From Rothia sp. SD9660Na (lineage in GTDB: Bacteria > Actinomycetota > Actinomycetes > Actinomycetales > Micrococcaceae), in NCBI RefSeq assembly GCF_030064065.1, contig NZ_CP125946.1, positions 186,001 to 250,000 on the forward strand: 64,000 nucleotides of DNA. Direction: 5' to 3'. The position numbers and the translations under genes are program-made. The notes below the pieces were generated by a model that was given only the letters and a program-made list of their open reading frames with translations, made no database searches and was not told the origin of the DNA. Below, piece after piece: positions 35,285 through 44,427 of the stretch (position 1 is the stretch's first letter; each line of letters opens with the position of its first letter).

Positions 35285-36145
35285 ATGATTTCAGAGATCA
35301 AAGACATGCAGACCCTGCCGCTGCGCCGCTCCACCTGGCAGAAAGAAGAAGGCGCCAAGTACCTGGTCGCTATCGATGTTGATGGCACCCTGGTCAACCA
35401 CGACGGCGCCATGAGCGAAGCCGTCAAAAAGGCCGCCCAGGATGTCGTGGACGCCGGCCACCACGTGGTCATTTCCACCGGACGCTCCCTGGGCGCCACC
35501 CTGCCCATCGTCGAGATGATTGGGCTGACCCGCGGCTACGCGGTGAGCTCCAACGGCGCGGTTACTCTCAGTATCGACCCTTCACTTGAGGCTGGCTACC
35601 GCATTATCGACAAGGTCAGCTTCGACCCCTCCAACGCTATTAAGCTACTCAAGGCCAAGCTGCCACACGCCTCCCTAGCCCTTGAAGCACCCGACGGCAC
35701 CGTGTACGCCACCGACAACTTCGAGGATTGGTCCTTTGGGGTCAATACTGTCAAGACCACCCGCACCGAGATGGCCTCTATGAACTCGGCCGTCCGCGTG
35801 GTGGTTTGCTCACCCACCGACACCCCCGAAGATTTCAAACGCGCTATCTACGACTCAGGTTTGCACGGGGTCAACTACGCAGTGGGCTGGAGCGCCTGGC
35901 TCGACGTGGCCGCCCACGGTGTTTCTAAAGCAACCGCCCTGGAACAGATCCGCCGCAAACTGCGCGTGGACCCCCGCCACACCATCGCCATCGGTGACGG
36001 CCTGAACGACAAGGAAATGATCCACTGGGCCGCCCGCGGCGTGGCTATGGGCCAGGCCCTGCCCGAGGTGGCGGAGCTGGCTACGGACGTCACCGGTTCG
36101 GTCTACGAGGACGGTACGGTGCCGATCCTGCGGGACCTGCTCTAA
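35285..36145 (+). CDS. HAD superfamily (Cof-type) phosphatase
   Basis: 286-aa haloacid dehalogenase hydrolase. Motif I DVDGT (Asp 31), motif II ISTGRS, motif IV GDGLNDKEMI (about residue 237). A C2-type cap lies between motifs II and III. Phosphatase for small phosphorylated metabolites; substrate unpredictable. The frame extends 37 codons upstream, but ATG 35285 fits; AGAGA is the only ribosome site candidate. A palindromic repeat follows 10 nt after the stop. Confidence 0.88.
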   Translation: MISEIKDMQTLPLRRSTWQKEEGAKYLVAIDVDGTLVNHDGAMSEAVKKAAQDVVDAGHHVVISTGRSLGATLPIVEMIGLTRGYAVSSNGAVTLSIDPSLEAGYRIIDKVSFDPSNAIKLLKAKLPHASLALEAPDGTVYATDNFEDWSFGVNTVKTTRTEMASMNSAVRVVVCSPTDTPEDFKRAIYDSGLHGVNYAVGWSAWLDVAAHGVSKATALEQIRRKLRVDPRHTIAIGDGLNDKEMIHWAARGVAMGQALPEVAELATDVTGSVYEDGTVPILRDLL

Positions 36146-36155
36146 AAAACCATGA

Positions 36156-36298
36156 GGCTTATTCATAAGGGGTTCCGCAGGCTCACGCTCGCTGCCGACC
36201 CTCTCGCATGGTTCGCTTCGCTCACAATGCGATTCACGCCAGCCGCCGAGCCAGCAGCTTCGCTGTGAGCCTGCTCCACCTACCCTAATGAATAAGCC
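36156..36298. repeat. dispersed palindromic element, copy D
   Basis: Largest copy. Outer arms GGCTTATTCAT (36156-36166) and ATGAATAAGCC (36288-36298). Inner arms GCAGGCTCAC (36177-36186) and GTGAGCCTGC (36265-36274). Its left core extends to CGACCC as in copy B; its right core (36233-36274) nearly equals copy C. It begins 10 nt after the HAD stop. Confidence 0.8.
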
Positions 36299-36302
36299 CC
36301 CA

Positions 36303-36343
36303 TATATCCCCTCTATACCTATTGGGTGTAGGGGGGATATACT
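36303..36343 (+). promoter_or_regulatory. leaderless promoter with palindromic operator
   Basis: Imperfect palindrome with 17-nt arms, 15 positions matching: TATATCCCCTCTATACC (36303-36319) and GGTGTAGGGGGGATATA (36325-36341). The -10 TATACT (36338-36343) overlaps the right arm and ends 6 nt before the ATG at 36350. Likely autoregulatory site of the following HTH protein. Confidence 0.6.
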
Positions 36344-36349
36344 GTATTT

Positions 36350-36742
36350 ATGGTTAAGCCCATGAAACGCAGAATGAAAACTGATCTTAATGTTCTGGCG
36401 CGTCCCTGGGCAAGTGGATGGGAACTCATTATCGATGAAGACAATGCTACCCAGGTACGTAGTCTTACCTCTGCCCGCCAGCAAGTAATTGACTATATGG
36501 GTACCCTTTACCCCGACATCGATTTTTCTACTATTCGGGTTCACCTGATTTATGAAAAAGTATCTGAGGAACTTGAGTCAGCTCGCCGAGACCTAAAACT
36601 CGCCCAGCAAAAAGAAGAAGAAGCTGCAGCAAAGATTCGAGAAGTTGTGCGGCAGCTCAGACAAGATGGGCTTTCGCTAGGCGAGACGGCAGCGATTCTT
36701 GAAGTTTCAAAAGCACGCGTCCAGCAGCTCCAGGTCGCCTAG
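36350..36742 (+). CDS. HicB-like HTH protein (orphan antitoxin-type)
   Basis: 130 aa. N-terminal half (LARPWASGWELIIDEDN and TQVRSLTSARQQVIDYM) matches the partial HicB fold seen in many actinobacterial small DNA-binding proteins. Residues 62-95 form a charged coiled coil. The C-terminal helix-turn-helix is LSLGETAAILEVSKARVQQL. No HicA-like toxin lies beside it. Leaderless start behind a palindrome. AT-richer than neighbours. The next gene begins 2 nt after its stop, so they are probably co-transcribed. Confidence 0.75.
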   Translation: MVKPMKRRMKTDLNVLARPWASGWELIIDEDNATQVRSLTSARQQVIDYMGTLYPDIDFSTIRVHLIYEKVSEELESARRDLKLAQQKEEEAAAKIREVVRQLRQDGLSLGETAAILEVSKARVQQLQVA

Positions 36743-36744
36743 AC

Positions 36745-38019
36745 ATGAGCGTCACCCTCGTTGATAACCAGCATCAGAGCTCTCAGGGGGGGGCGAACCG
36801 TTCCGTCCTTAAGAACTATTGTGCAGGAGCGGTTGCTCTCTGCCTTTTAGCTCTGGCTACCGCCTGGGCGCGCTGCTTACTCCTGGATTCAACCCTCATT
36901 TTTACTCCGGCTGACTACGGAGTCTACCGCGGAACCGGGGTAGCAGTGCTTGCCGGGGCTGACTTTTATAGTCAGACCATTACCGGGGTGTACGTACCCC
37001 AGGGTCTCCCCTTCGTGTACACGCCCTTTACCGCTCTGTTGCTGATTCCTTTAGCCTGGCTGCCGGAACCGCTAGGGATTGGAGTCTGGACCCTCCTCAA
37101 CTGCCTGGCGCTGGGCATCCTGCTCTTGCTCAGCCTCATCTACATACGCCCGTCCCTTACCGGTGTCCACCGGGCCGCGGTACTCTCCGCTACCTACCTG
37201 CTTGCTCTACCCCTGAACGTCGTAGCTCAGCATCTTATCTTTGGGCAGATTAATCTGCTTCTTGTTTCTCTCTGCCTCATCGACATGGTTCGCCCACAGA
37301 CCCGCTACCTGCCTCGCGGAGTGCTGATCGGGCTGGCAGCAGGGATCAAACTGACTCCGGCTCTTTTTATTCTTTTCTTCTGGGTCAGCGGACGCCTGCA
37401 CCCGGCTTTTTCGGCAACTGCGACAGCCTTAGCTACCGTAGTCCTGGGGTTCCTGCTCCTGCCTGAACCCAGTTCAACCTATTTTGGGTCTAAACTCTCT
37501 GGCCTGGAGAATGTTGTCGATTTAGGAACCAACTTCGCTACTTCGGGTAACAGCTCTCTGCAGGGGGTGGCTGAACGCTGGGTAGGTACCCACTCTCTGC
37601 TCCTGTTAGCACCCTTCCTGCTAGCTGTTGTAGCGGTAGCGTTTTCCCAGGCCCACCGAGAGTTAGCGTGTGGTGATGGTTTTGCTGCCGCCGCAGTACT
37701 CGGCTGTGCTACTTGCCTACTTTCCCCGGTCTCCTGGTTGCACCATTGGGTCTGGGTTATACCCACTCTTGCAGTGTTGGTTACTCGTGGGCGAGCTGCA
37801 CGTGCTCTGGCTGCTATCTGGGCTTTAGCCTGCCTGGCTCAGCTCACAGACCTGGGTGATCTAGCAGCTCATGCCGGCTGGCCCGTCATACCCGTTGAAA
37901 TAATGCGCTCATCTCTGGTGCTGCTCGCCCTGCTTGCTATGGTGGTCTTATACCTGACCCCGCAGAGAAAGGCCCACCATGAGCGACACCCTGCCCGCCA
38001 CCGGCGTCCTACTCTATGA
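36745..38019 (+). CDS. GT87 (DUF2029) family polyprenyl-phosphate mannosyltransferase
   Basis: 424-aa integral membrane GT-C glycosyltransferase with about 10 helices. A DYGVYRGTGVAVLAGADFY loop after helix 1 carries the likely catalytic Asp. FVYTPFTALLLIPLAW follows; this order is typical of actinobacterial alpha-mannosyltransferases (PimE-like) that use polyprenyl-phosphate mannose to extend lipomannan or phosphatidylinositol mannosides. Donor and acceptor are inferred from family only. Follows the HTH gene by 2 nt and overlaps the DCC gene by 41 nt. Confidence 0.85.
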   Translation: MSVTLVDNQHQSSQGGANRSVLKNYCAGAVALCLLALATAWARCLLLDSTLIFTPADYGVYRGTGVAVLAGADFYSQTITGVYVPQGLPFVYTPFTALLLIPLAWLPEPLGIGVWTLLNCLALGILLLLSLIYIRPSLTGVHRAAVLSATYLLALPLNVVAQHLIFGQINLLLVSLCLIDMVRPQTRYLPRGVLIGLAAGIKLTPALFILFFWVSGRLHPAFSATATALATVVLGFLLLPEPSSTYFGSKLSGLENVVDLGTNFATSGNSSLQGVAERWVGTHSLLLLAPFLLAVVAVAFSQAHRELACGDGFAAAAVLGCATCLLSPVSWLHHWVWVIPTLAVLVTRGRAARALAAIWALACLAQLTDLGDLAAHAGWPVIPVEIMRSSLVLLALLAMVVLYLTPQRKAHHERHPARHRRPTL

Positions 38020-38344
38020 CCCCGACTGCGGCATCTGCCAAAAAGCCGCAGGGGTACTCACCCATCTGGGCCTAGACGCCCGGGTGCAAGCCGGGCACTA
38101 CGATCGCCTACAAGGGCACGGCGTCGATTTTGAGCGCTTCATGCGCCAAATCCCCTTCATCACCCCCACCGGGCAGGTAGCCTATGGGGCGCTCGCCATC
38201 GCCCTAGCCCTGGCCACCAGCCGGTACGCACCCGTGCGGGTAGCGGCGTCCGCCCTGAAGAACCCCCTGCTGCGCCCGCTGGCTGAGCGAGTCTACCTGC
38301 ACATCTCCACTAACCGCTCCACCGCCTGCCAGCTCAAGCCCTAA
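37979..38344 (+). CDS. DCC family (DUF393) thiol-disulfide oxidoreductase-like protein
   Basis: 121 aa. The DPDCGICQ motif (residues 14-21) is the family's D-x-x-C-x-x-C signature in a thioredoxin-like fold. Overlaps the end of the mannosyltransferase gene. Physiological redox partner unknown. No terminator is evident downstream. Confidence 0.87.
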   Translation: MSDTLPATGVLLYDPDCGICQKAAGVLTHLGLDARVQAGHYDRLQGHGVDFERFMRQIPFITPTGQVAYGALAIALALATSRYAPVRVAASALKNPLLRPLAERVYLHISTNRSTACQLKP

Positions 38345-38371
38345 CGGCTCGACGGCAGAAAGAAGCCCAGC

Positions 38372-38627
38372 ATGCTCGCAGTTCTTGAAGGGTCTCCCTC
38401 AACCGTTTTGCCTTCTTCGTCGCCCCTGCCCCCTCATGTTCGTGACCATGGGCGGGGCTGACCTGCACGTTATCTTCTCCGGCCGCCTTCCCGTGGCTAT
38501 TTTGAGCTTCGCTACGGTCGCCCTGCTTTTTGCCGTCATCGCCAGATTCCTGCTCAAAAAGGACGCCGGAACCGTCACCGTGGGCGCCATGCCCGTGATT
38601 CTGGTGATTTCACTCCTCTTGCACTGA
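38372..38627 (+). pseudogene. possible frameshifted small membrane-protein gene
   Basis: The only long open frame runs from about 38385 and ends in a convincing hydrophobic protein (VAILSFATVALLFAVIARFLLKK then a C-terminal helix). Coding-like sequence before it lies in other frames: ATG 38372 gives MLAVLEG, another frame gives SLNRFAFFVAPAP with typical codon use, and the main frame resumes at MFVTMGGADL (38436). Two indels would explain this. Alternatively a short intact gene starts at 38436 or 38451. Confidence 0.4.
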
Positions 38628-38646
38628 CAGTTTGCCGGTGCCCGGC

Positions 38647-39261
38647 CTACTGGTCCTGCCTCTCCAAACCCTCAAGCAGCTCGGCGATGAGCTCGCGAGA
38701 AGCCAGCTCCTCATGCCAGTAGGACCGCACCAGGGTCTTACTCACCGCCTGGGAGGTAATCCCCAGAGCCTGGGCTACCGCCTTTTGCTGCCCGCGCACG
38801 CCGGGCACGAGCAGGTCGAGCACCCGCCACTCGGCTTCGGTGCGGGCGGACGCCACCCGGTAGAGCAGGCGCAGCAGGCCGGTCACCTGATCCGCCCGCA
38901 CCCCCTGACTAGCTGCGTGCACGCAGATGCCGCGCGGCGGGGCGCCGGTCTGGGCTTGCTCCACGGCTGAGCGTGACAGGCTTAAAGCAGTACCGGAACA
39001 CTCCGGGGTAGAAACCGCCCCCAGGGCCGCTGCGAAGCGCGGCCGCACTAGCTCACCGGCTCCGATACCCACCCAGAAATCACCAAAACGAGCCCCGAGC
39101 AGGGCGGCGGCGAGGGCGTCCTCGGCCTGATCGAAAGCCCCCTGCAGCTCATCGGGGTAGGTGCGGGTAAAAGCAACAGTGGGAGCCAGCTGTTCGAGAC
39201 GGCTCCCCAGGTCGGTGAGATCTGCCCGAGCAGAGCGGGCGATGAAGGTCAGTACAAACAT
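38647..39261 (-). CDS. SatD-like/HTH DNA-binding protein
   Basis: 204 aa. The C-terminal part (about residues 135-200) reads as a winged or LuxR-like HTH (VAQALGITSQAVSKTLVRSYW). The N-terminal 120 residues resemble SatD-type proteins (ELQGAFDQAEDALAAALL, FGIG-like FWVGIGAG, GTALSLSRSAVEQA). Weak recognition. Leftward, 36 bp from the partner gene of the RecB-helicase, so possibly in the same transcript. It could regulate that group. Confidence 0.65.
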   Translation of the reverse strand: MFVLTFIARSARADLTDLGSRLEQLAPTVAFTRTYPDELQGAFDQAEDALAAALLGARFGDFWVGIGAGELVRPRFAAALGAVSTPECSGTALSLSRSAVEQAQTGAPPRGICVHAASQGVRADQVTGLLRLLYRVASARTEAEWRVLDLLVPGVRGQQKAVAQALGITSQAVSKTLVRSYWHEELASRELIAELLEGLERQDQ

Positions 39262-39297
39262 GTCTCTCAGTATGCCCTAGAGTCACCGGGCAGAAAA

Positions 39298-40026
39298 CTA
39301 GCCCTCGCCCCAGAGCAGGGTTTCGGCGTCCACCCCAGCAAGGAAGAGCTGCTCCTGCAATGGCTGGGCGCACTCAATTGGCAGTCGGACGCTACTGCAG
39401 GTCAGGTCATAGCCCAGATAGGCGGTGGCAGAGTCGAAGCCGGATAAGTCGCGCCCCAACTCCCGGCACAGGTGCACCACCTGTTTGAGGTCGGGCGCTG
39501 ACCCAAAGACCCAGAAATAATCGGGGCTGGTGAGCTGAAATAGCCCCAGGGGAGCACCGGCTCCCGCCTGGTCCCGTACCCGCACCCAGCCACCTGCCGG
39601 GTCTAGGCCGCCGGGTCCGTCCTGCGGCGCTAGAGGGTCAAGTGTCCAGGCCCGGGTGCGCTCTAGCCAGTCGGGCAGCTGGGGCATATAGAGGGTGTCG
39701 CCCTCTCCACCCCAGGGTGTAGCGTCAAAGCTGCGGGCATACATAGCCGACCAGAACTCGCTGCTGCTACACGAAACCCCCACACTGTTGAGCTGGGCGG
39801 GGTCGCTGGGCGAAGCGAACTGATCCTGCGCGCCCTCCTCGGGAGCCGAGGCTGCCAGGTCAGCCAGGTAGGCCTGGTCCCAGTAGGTCGGGCGGGTGGC
39901 GTACCCCTGCTCACGCAGACGCTCATCAATACGCTGCAAGTAGCGGGGCTCGCCCAGGGCCACGGTCTGCCCGTCAAAGTGAAAGAGGTAGGGGGAGCGC
40001 TTACGGTGGGTGGGGGAGAGGGGCAT
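39298..40026 (-). CDS. uncharacterised protein, partner of the nuclease-helicase
   Basis: 242 aa, soluble, acidic, Trp-rich. No known domain recognised. RSPYLFHFDGQTVALGEPRYL at the N-terminus suggests a beta-rich start. ATG 40026 lies 1 nt beyond the upstream gene's stop, with AGGAG overlapping that stop, so it is translationally coupled to the helicase gene. That tight coupling suggests a shared role. Confidence 0.7.
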   Translation of the reverse strand: MPLSPTHRKRSPYLFHFDGQTVALGEPRYLQRIDERLREQGYATRPTYWDQAYLADLAASAPEEGAQDQFASPSDPAQLNSVGVSCSSSEFWSAMYARSFDATPWGGEGDTLYMPQLPDWLERTRAWTLDPLAPQDGPGGLDPAGGWVRVRDQAGAGAPLGLFQLTSPDYFWVFGSAPDLKQVVHLCRELGRDLSGFDSATAYLGYDLTCSSVRLPIECAQPLQEQLFLAGVDAETLLWGEG

Positions 40027-40027
40027 G

Positions 40028-43000
40028 CTAACTCCTAGCAGTGGGGTAATCGGGGCGGACGTCCGCCTCCCCTTCAGCGGGGAAGGGCAGGGCCGCCTGT
40101 TCAAGACGGATAAAGGCACCTAACAGGGCTAGGGCTTCGGGGCTGGTGGGCATAAAGTCGGTAAAGCGGGTTGAACAGACCACTACAGCAGCCCACATGC
40201 CGCGGGAAAGAGCCACATTAAGCCGGTTGGGTGAGAGCAGAAAATCGGTGCCGCGGGGACTATCACCGGCGTTGGAAGCGGCCATCGAGACCAGCACCAC
40301 CGGAGCCTCCTGGCCCTGGAACTTATCCACCGTACCGACGCGCACACCCCCACCGTCGGCGTCTGCCAGCCCTGCCTCAAGCAGGGCCGCCCTGATGGTA
40401 TCAACCTGGGCGTTATAGGCGGCCACCACAATGATGTCTGATGGTGCCAGCGGTGCTGCCTGCTCGGGCGCAGCCAGGTGGGGCATCCATAGATGCCCCA
40501 GAAAACGACGCACTAAAGCCACAATCTCATCGGCTTCTTCCACCGAGGCTGTTGAATTGCCCCTGTGCTCTACCGTCCGCAGGTAGACCCCGGGCTCCCA
40601 GCCCTCCAAGTGCCTCTCGGTGCCCGAGGGCGCGGACGCCAGCCGCCCCTCGTACGATAGAGCCGAGACCGGGGCGCACAGGGCCGGGTGCATACGCCAG
40701 GTGACATCGAGAAAATAGCCAAACTCTTCGGGCAGCACCGTGCGACCGGCTGAAAGCCAGCCCAGGGCAGACTCGTCCACCGGGTAGGGGTGGGTGCCCT
40801 GCGTGACCTGGGGCAGCTGGGCCGGATCGCCCAGAAGCAGCAGGTTCTTAGCAGACCGGGCCACCGCCAGCGTATTGGCTAAGGAATACTGGCCCGCCTC
40901 GTCAATGACCAGAAGATCAAGCCCCTCAAACCGGAACTTGCGGTCAGAGGCAAAATCCCAGGCCGTGCCGCCAAAAATACGGCCACCGGGCTCATCCATA
41001 AACCGGGCGACCTCGGGGTTACGCACCTCACGCCAGGGGAAATTCGGGGTCTGACTCTTGCCCGCCCCTTTAGCAATCTGGTCGGGGTCAACCCCGCCAT
41101 TACTGATACAACCCAGCAGCATGTTCTCAACCACCGCATGCGACTGAGCCACAATGCCCACCTTCCAGCCGGCAGCTACCAGGCGCCCAATCACATGCGA
41201 GCCCACAAAGGTCTTGCCCGACCCCGGAGGGCCCTGCACCGCCACATACGACCGATCAAGCTGTCTCACCGCCTGATAGATAGCCTGCACGGTCGCTAGC
41301 GAGCCGTGGGTCTCCACAAAATCCCGAGGGCGTGGCAGGGCGCTACCTCCCACCAGCCGAGGCGGACGGCGGCGCACCAGGTCTGTACCGGCCGCCGCCG
41401 GTAGCTCAGGCAGGACGCGGGCTGTCCGTGTAGCCAGCTCCAGCAGAGACTGCTCCTGAGCCTGAGTCGGAATAGGCTGACCCGGCGTCAGCGCCATTGG
41501 CAGATGCGAGTAGGGCTCAGCAGGCTCACCGTCCGAGGCCTTCAAGCTCTCCCGTATCGTGAGACGAACCAGGTTGGGCTGACCTACCTCATGTTCGGGA
41601 ATCTCTTCTAACTCCACAATCTCAGTATTAAAGGCTCCGGCCCGCTCAGCTTCCACCGGCAAGACACCCTCATGCAGCGCCGCATAGGTCAGAGCCTGCT
41701 GCCGAGCTTCCCGCTCCAAAAACGGTGGAAAAGGCCTCGCATACATGGCAAACAGGCCGCTGTCGCCCACCTTCACCGATGACCCCGGGGCAACCCGCGC
41801 AACCCCGCTCAATAAACGCACCGTAGACCGAGCTCGCTCAGGGCGATGCCAATCGGCAACCACCTGCAACCGCCCCAGCAAAACCACATCGCGGGCGTCC
41901 TCCCAATCCTCACGGGGAGCCGTCAAACGATTAAAGTGATCCCACCAGAACTGGCGGCGCTCGCGGCGGTGGTAGCCTGTGGCCGTAGCTACCATGGCAA
42001 CCGCCTGCTTCTGGGGCTCTAGCTCACCACTGGCGTCCAGGGCCTCAACAAACCGGCGCAAGGTTCGCTCCGCCTCGGTCTCATCCTCTGCTCTACCCGC
42101 CTGTACCAAGAGTTCATTGAGGTCAGCCAGGGGAGCAGGCTGCACCAGCTCTTCGTCAACCGACCGGCCAGCTAGCTCCAGCAGCCAGGAGCGCAACTGA
42201 CATAGTGAAAGGCCGGTGCGGTAGAGACTACGGGCAAGGGCGCCCCGCATAGCCTCCACCTGCTCATGCTTGCCCGCCTGATCGACCTCCGACATGTCAG
42301 CAAAAGCTGTGACCGGTATATCCAGCTCAGGCTCTAACCCTGTGGCGTAGAGGGGCTCAATATCTGCCAGGACCCGAGTGCCGGTACTGATGCGCATGGA
42401 ACGTCGTAGAACCTCAGAGAGGTCAAGAAGCACACCGTCACGCTGGAGATCGGTCAGGTAAGCCTCGCCCACACCGTGCATCGCCGCCAGCTGTTGCAGG
42501 GTAGTGAGAGTAGCCGCCCCAAAATAATAGACCCGCAGGCCCGGGTGAAGCTGCCGCTGATGGTGTAGCACACCGAGAAAATCTGCAAGGAGGCGGCCCT
42601 CAGCACTGCGACTTGCTGCCCAGAACTGACTGAAGAGAGGCTCCGCACCGGGCTCTTCGGGTAGAGACGCAGCGCCCAAGCCGTAGGTCAAACCCCAGGC
42701 TAGCTCGGGGTGAGCTGCCTGCCCATCGTGCCATAGGGGGTCAGAGAGCAGGCTGATGAAGAGATCGCCTGCACTGGCCCACGGGAGCATACGAAGAGAA
42801 TGACGGGGGAAGAGCTTATACGAGACGGTATGTTCTTGGCCATCCCGCTGCACCGTGGCTGCACCATCGGGCTTAGATATGCCGGTCTGCAAGGCTGCTT
42901 GCTCTGCGTAGCGTCGCACCAGCCCAGGGAGCTGGGACTGACCTGCCAAGCTAGCTAGCTCATCAATACTTTGCACCCCGCACCGCTCATAGATAGCCTG

Positions 43001-43822
43001 CCGTGACCGTGCCGTCATTCCGGCGGTCAGCAGCATGTCGCGATGCTCCTGCACCATCACCTGGCAGGTATCGCAGCGCCCACAGCGTGTTACCTCTGGA
43101 CTATCGGCTTCTACAAACCAGGTCACCGGGGCTGTACCCGGCGCCCGGTGGGCGGTAAGGAGGTCGAGAAGGCGCTCGCGCTTCTGCTCAAAAACCGGTA
43201 TGAGGGTAGCAAGCTCGTGGAGGGACTCAACACCGTTGCCCAAAATTAGCGATACGCGGGTGTCACAAGCGATACCTTCCCGCTGTAACTGGTCGGCGTA
43301 GGCCGCAACCTGCAAGAGGGCAGGCACGCGAGCCGTGCGGGCTAGCTTAGTATCAACTACCCGGTAGCTACCGTCGGGCTGCTTGACCAGGAAGTCAGCC
43401 CGCCCGTGAAAGGAACCGTCAAAGAAGCTGGCCTGAAAAACAACATCTGCGCCTGCCCTCAGCGCTTCGAGAGTTTCTTCCCGTTTTTCTTCGAGAGCCT
43501 GCCGAGTGTAGGTACGCGGGGGCTCAACCTGATACACCCCCTGGCCCGAGGTTGGGTCCCAGCTTCCGTAGGTTTGGAGAAAGTCATCGAGGACGCGCTG
43601 TTCGTGAGCTTCGCCCAGGGCAGCTGCCCTGCGGAGCTGGGGGTCTTCGATGCGTTCGAGGCGCGGCGCCCTGCCCAGTAGCTGGTCAAGGGTATAGAGT
43701 GCGGCAAACTGGCACTGGGCTGAGGTTACCAAGTCGGTGGCTGAATAGACCAGGGATTTACCCAGGGGATCGAGGGCCATCGCCGGTAATGAGGGGGCAG
43801 AATCTGCGTCGATGAAGAACAT
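40028..43822 (-). CDS. TM0106-type RecB-like nuclease fused to SF1 helicase
   Basis: 1264 aa. The N-terminal PD-(D/E)xK nuclease has GRADFLV (140-146), VVDTKL (155-160) and QVAAYADQL. A Cys at 37 together with Cys 247, 250 and 253 (CGRCDTC) could hold an Fe-S cluster as in Cas4/AddB nucleases. The C-terminal Upf1-type SF1 helicase has Walker A GPPGSGKT (about 865), VIDEAGQYS (about 974), GDPAQLPQ, and FQGQEAPVVLVS plus NVALSRG near the end. Predicted DNA repair or defence nuclease-helicase. Good codon use like the core genome. Coupled to the 242-aa protein. Confidence 0.88.
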   Translation of the reverse strand: MFFIDADSAPSLPAMALDPLGKSLVYSATDLVTSAQCQFAALYTLDQLLGRAPRLERIEDPQLRRAAALGEAHEQRVLDDFLQTYGSWDPTSGQGVYQVEPPRTYTRQALEEKREETLEALRAGADVVFQASFFDGSFHGRADFLVKQPDGSYRVVDTKLARTARVPALLQVAAYADQLQREGIACDTRVSLILGNGVESLHELATLIPVFEQKRERLLDLLTAHRAPGTAPVTWFVEADSPEVTRCGRCDTCQVMVQEHRDMLLTAGMTARSRQAIYERCGVQSIDELASLAGQSQLPGLVRRYAEQAALQTGISKPDGAATVQRDGQEHTVSYKLFPRHSLRMLPWASAGDLFISLLSDPLWHDGQAAHPELAWGLTYGLGAASLPEEPGAEPLFSQFWAASRSAEGRLLADFLGVLHHQRQLHPGLRVYYFGAATLTTLQQLAAMHGVGEAYLTDLQRDGVLLDLSEVLRRSMRISTGTRVLADIEPLYATGLEPELDIPVTAFADMSEVDQAGKHEQVEAMRGALARSLYRTGLSLCQLRSWLLELAGRSVDEELVQPAPLADLNELLVQAGRAEDETEAERTLRRFVEALDASGELEPQKQAVAMVATATGYHRRERRQFWWDHFNRLTAPREDWEDARDVVLLGRLQVVADWHRPERARSTVRLLSGVARVAPGSSVKVGDSGLFAMYARPFPPFLEREARQQALTYAALHEGVLPVEAERAGAFNTEIVELEEIPEHEVGQPNLVRLTIRESLKASDGEPAEPYSHLPMALTPGQPIPTQAQEQSLLELATRTARVLPELPAAAGTDLVRRRPPRLVGGSALPRPRDFVETHGSLATVQAIYQAVRQLDRSYVAVQGPPGSGKTFVGSHVIGRLVAAGWKVGIVAQSHAVVENMLLGCISNGGVDPDQIAKGAGKSQTPNFPWREVRNPEVARFMDEPGGRIFGGTAWDFASDRKFRFEGLDLLVIDEAGQYSLANTLAVARSAKNLLLLGDPAQLPQVTQGTHPYPVDESALGWLSAGRTVLPEEFGYFLDVTWRMHPALCAPVSALSYEGRLASAPSGTERHLEGWEPGVYLRTVEHRGNSTASVEEADEIVALVRRFLGHLWMPHLAAPEQAAPLAPSDIIVVAAYNAQVDTIRAALLEAGLADADGGGVRVGTVDKFQGQEAPVVLVSMAASNAGDSPRGTDFLLSPNRLNVALSRGMWAAVVVCSTRFTDFMPTSPEALALLGAFIRLEQAALPFPAEGEADVRPDYPTARS

Positions 43823-44427
43823 GGGGCTCCTAGAGGTTCACTGTCTTCAAGGCTAGCAAGGAGGGCTGACATTTTAGGGTCCGAGCGCTCGCTAACTCTC
43901 GCCTATAAGTGGTTCGGACCAATAAAAGAATTTAGAACACATATTCTAAAAGTTGCGTGTAGGTTTAGAACAAAAACTTTGAAAAATGTAATCTATGACA
44001 TACATTCAAATTTCTCATTTATTGAATGGACGAATCGTGTGGACTTTTGAGCTTCGGGGTGTCGGTGGAAGTGTGGTGGTGTTCAGTGGGATCTATCTTT
44101 GCTGGTGTTCACACGGGTTGTCTGCAAATTTTTGGCTTATCATCCCCTGTTTTTCTGGGATGTCTGCAGGGGTGGCAACACTCCTGGAGCGAGTGAATTT
44201 TTGCGGAAGCTGGCTTGGGTGAGTTGGCTGTGATGAGATTTGGAAGGTGGGGTTGAGGTGCTAGAACGTTAGCAATAAGTAATCTTTATAATTCTCAGCC
44301 TGTGTTCAGGTCTGAATTAAGTCCCAAAAAAATGTCACAAAGCGGTCAAAAATAGGTCACGATTCTATAAAGTTGTGTTCAGTAAAATCCCCTTTGCATC
44401 ATTACCACTCCAAAAAGAGGAATCTGC
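43823..44427. other. 605-bp intergenic region, no gene supported
   Basis: AT-rich divergent spacer between the nuclease-helicase and the CAP-LGFP gene. It holds a weak stem GGTCCGA/TCGGACC (43878-43920), a repeated TTTAGAAC (about 43930 and 43965) and TGTGTTCAG twice (about 44300 and 44375). A TATAAAG lies near 44368. A 75-codon open frame at 43995-44222 lacks a ribosome site and was not accepted. Confidence 0.5.

Noticed and set aside
40028-43822. Cas4-like nuclease as part of a CRISPR system
   Set aside because: The nuclease is fused to an Upf1-type helicase (TM0106-like) and no other cas gene or array is present.
43995-44222. 75-codon open frame in the long intergenic region
   Set aside because: No ribosome site, atypical composition and no recognisable protein features.
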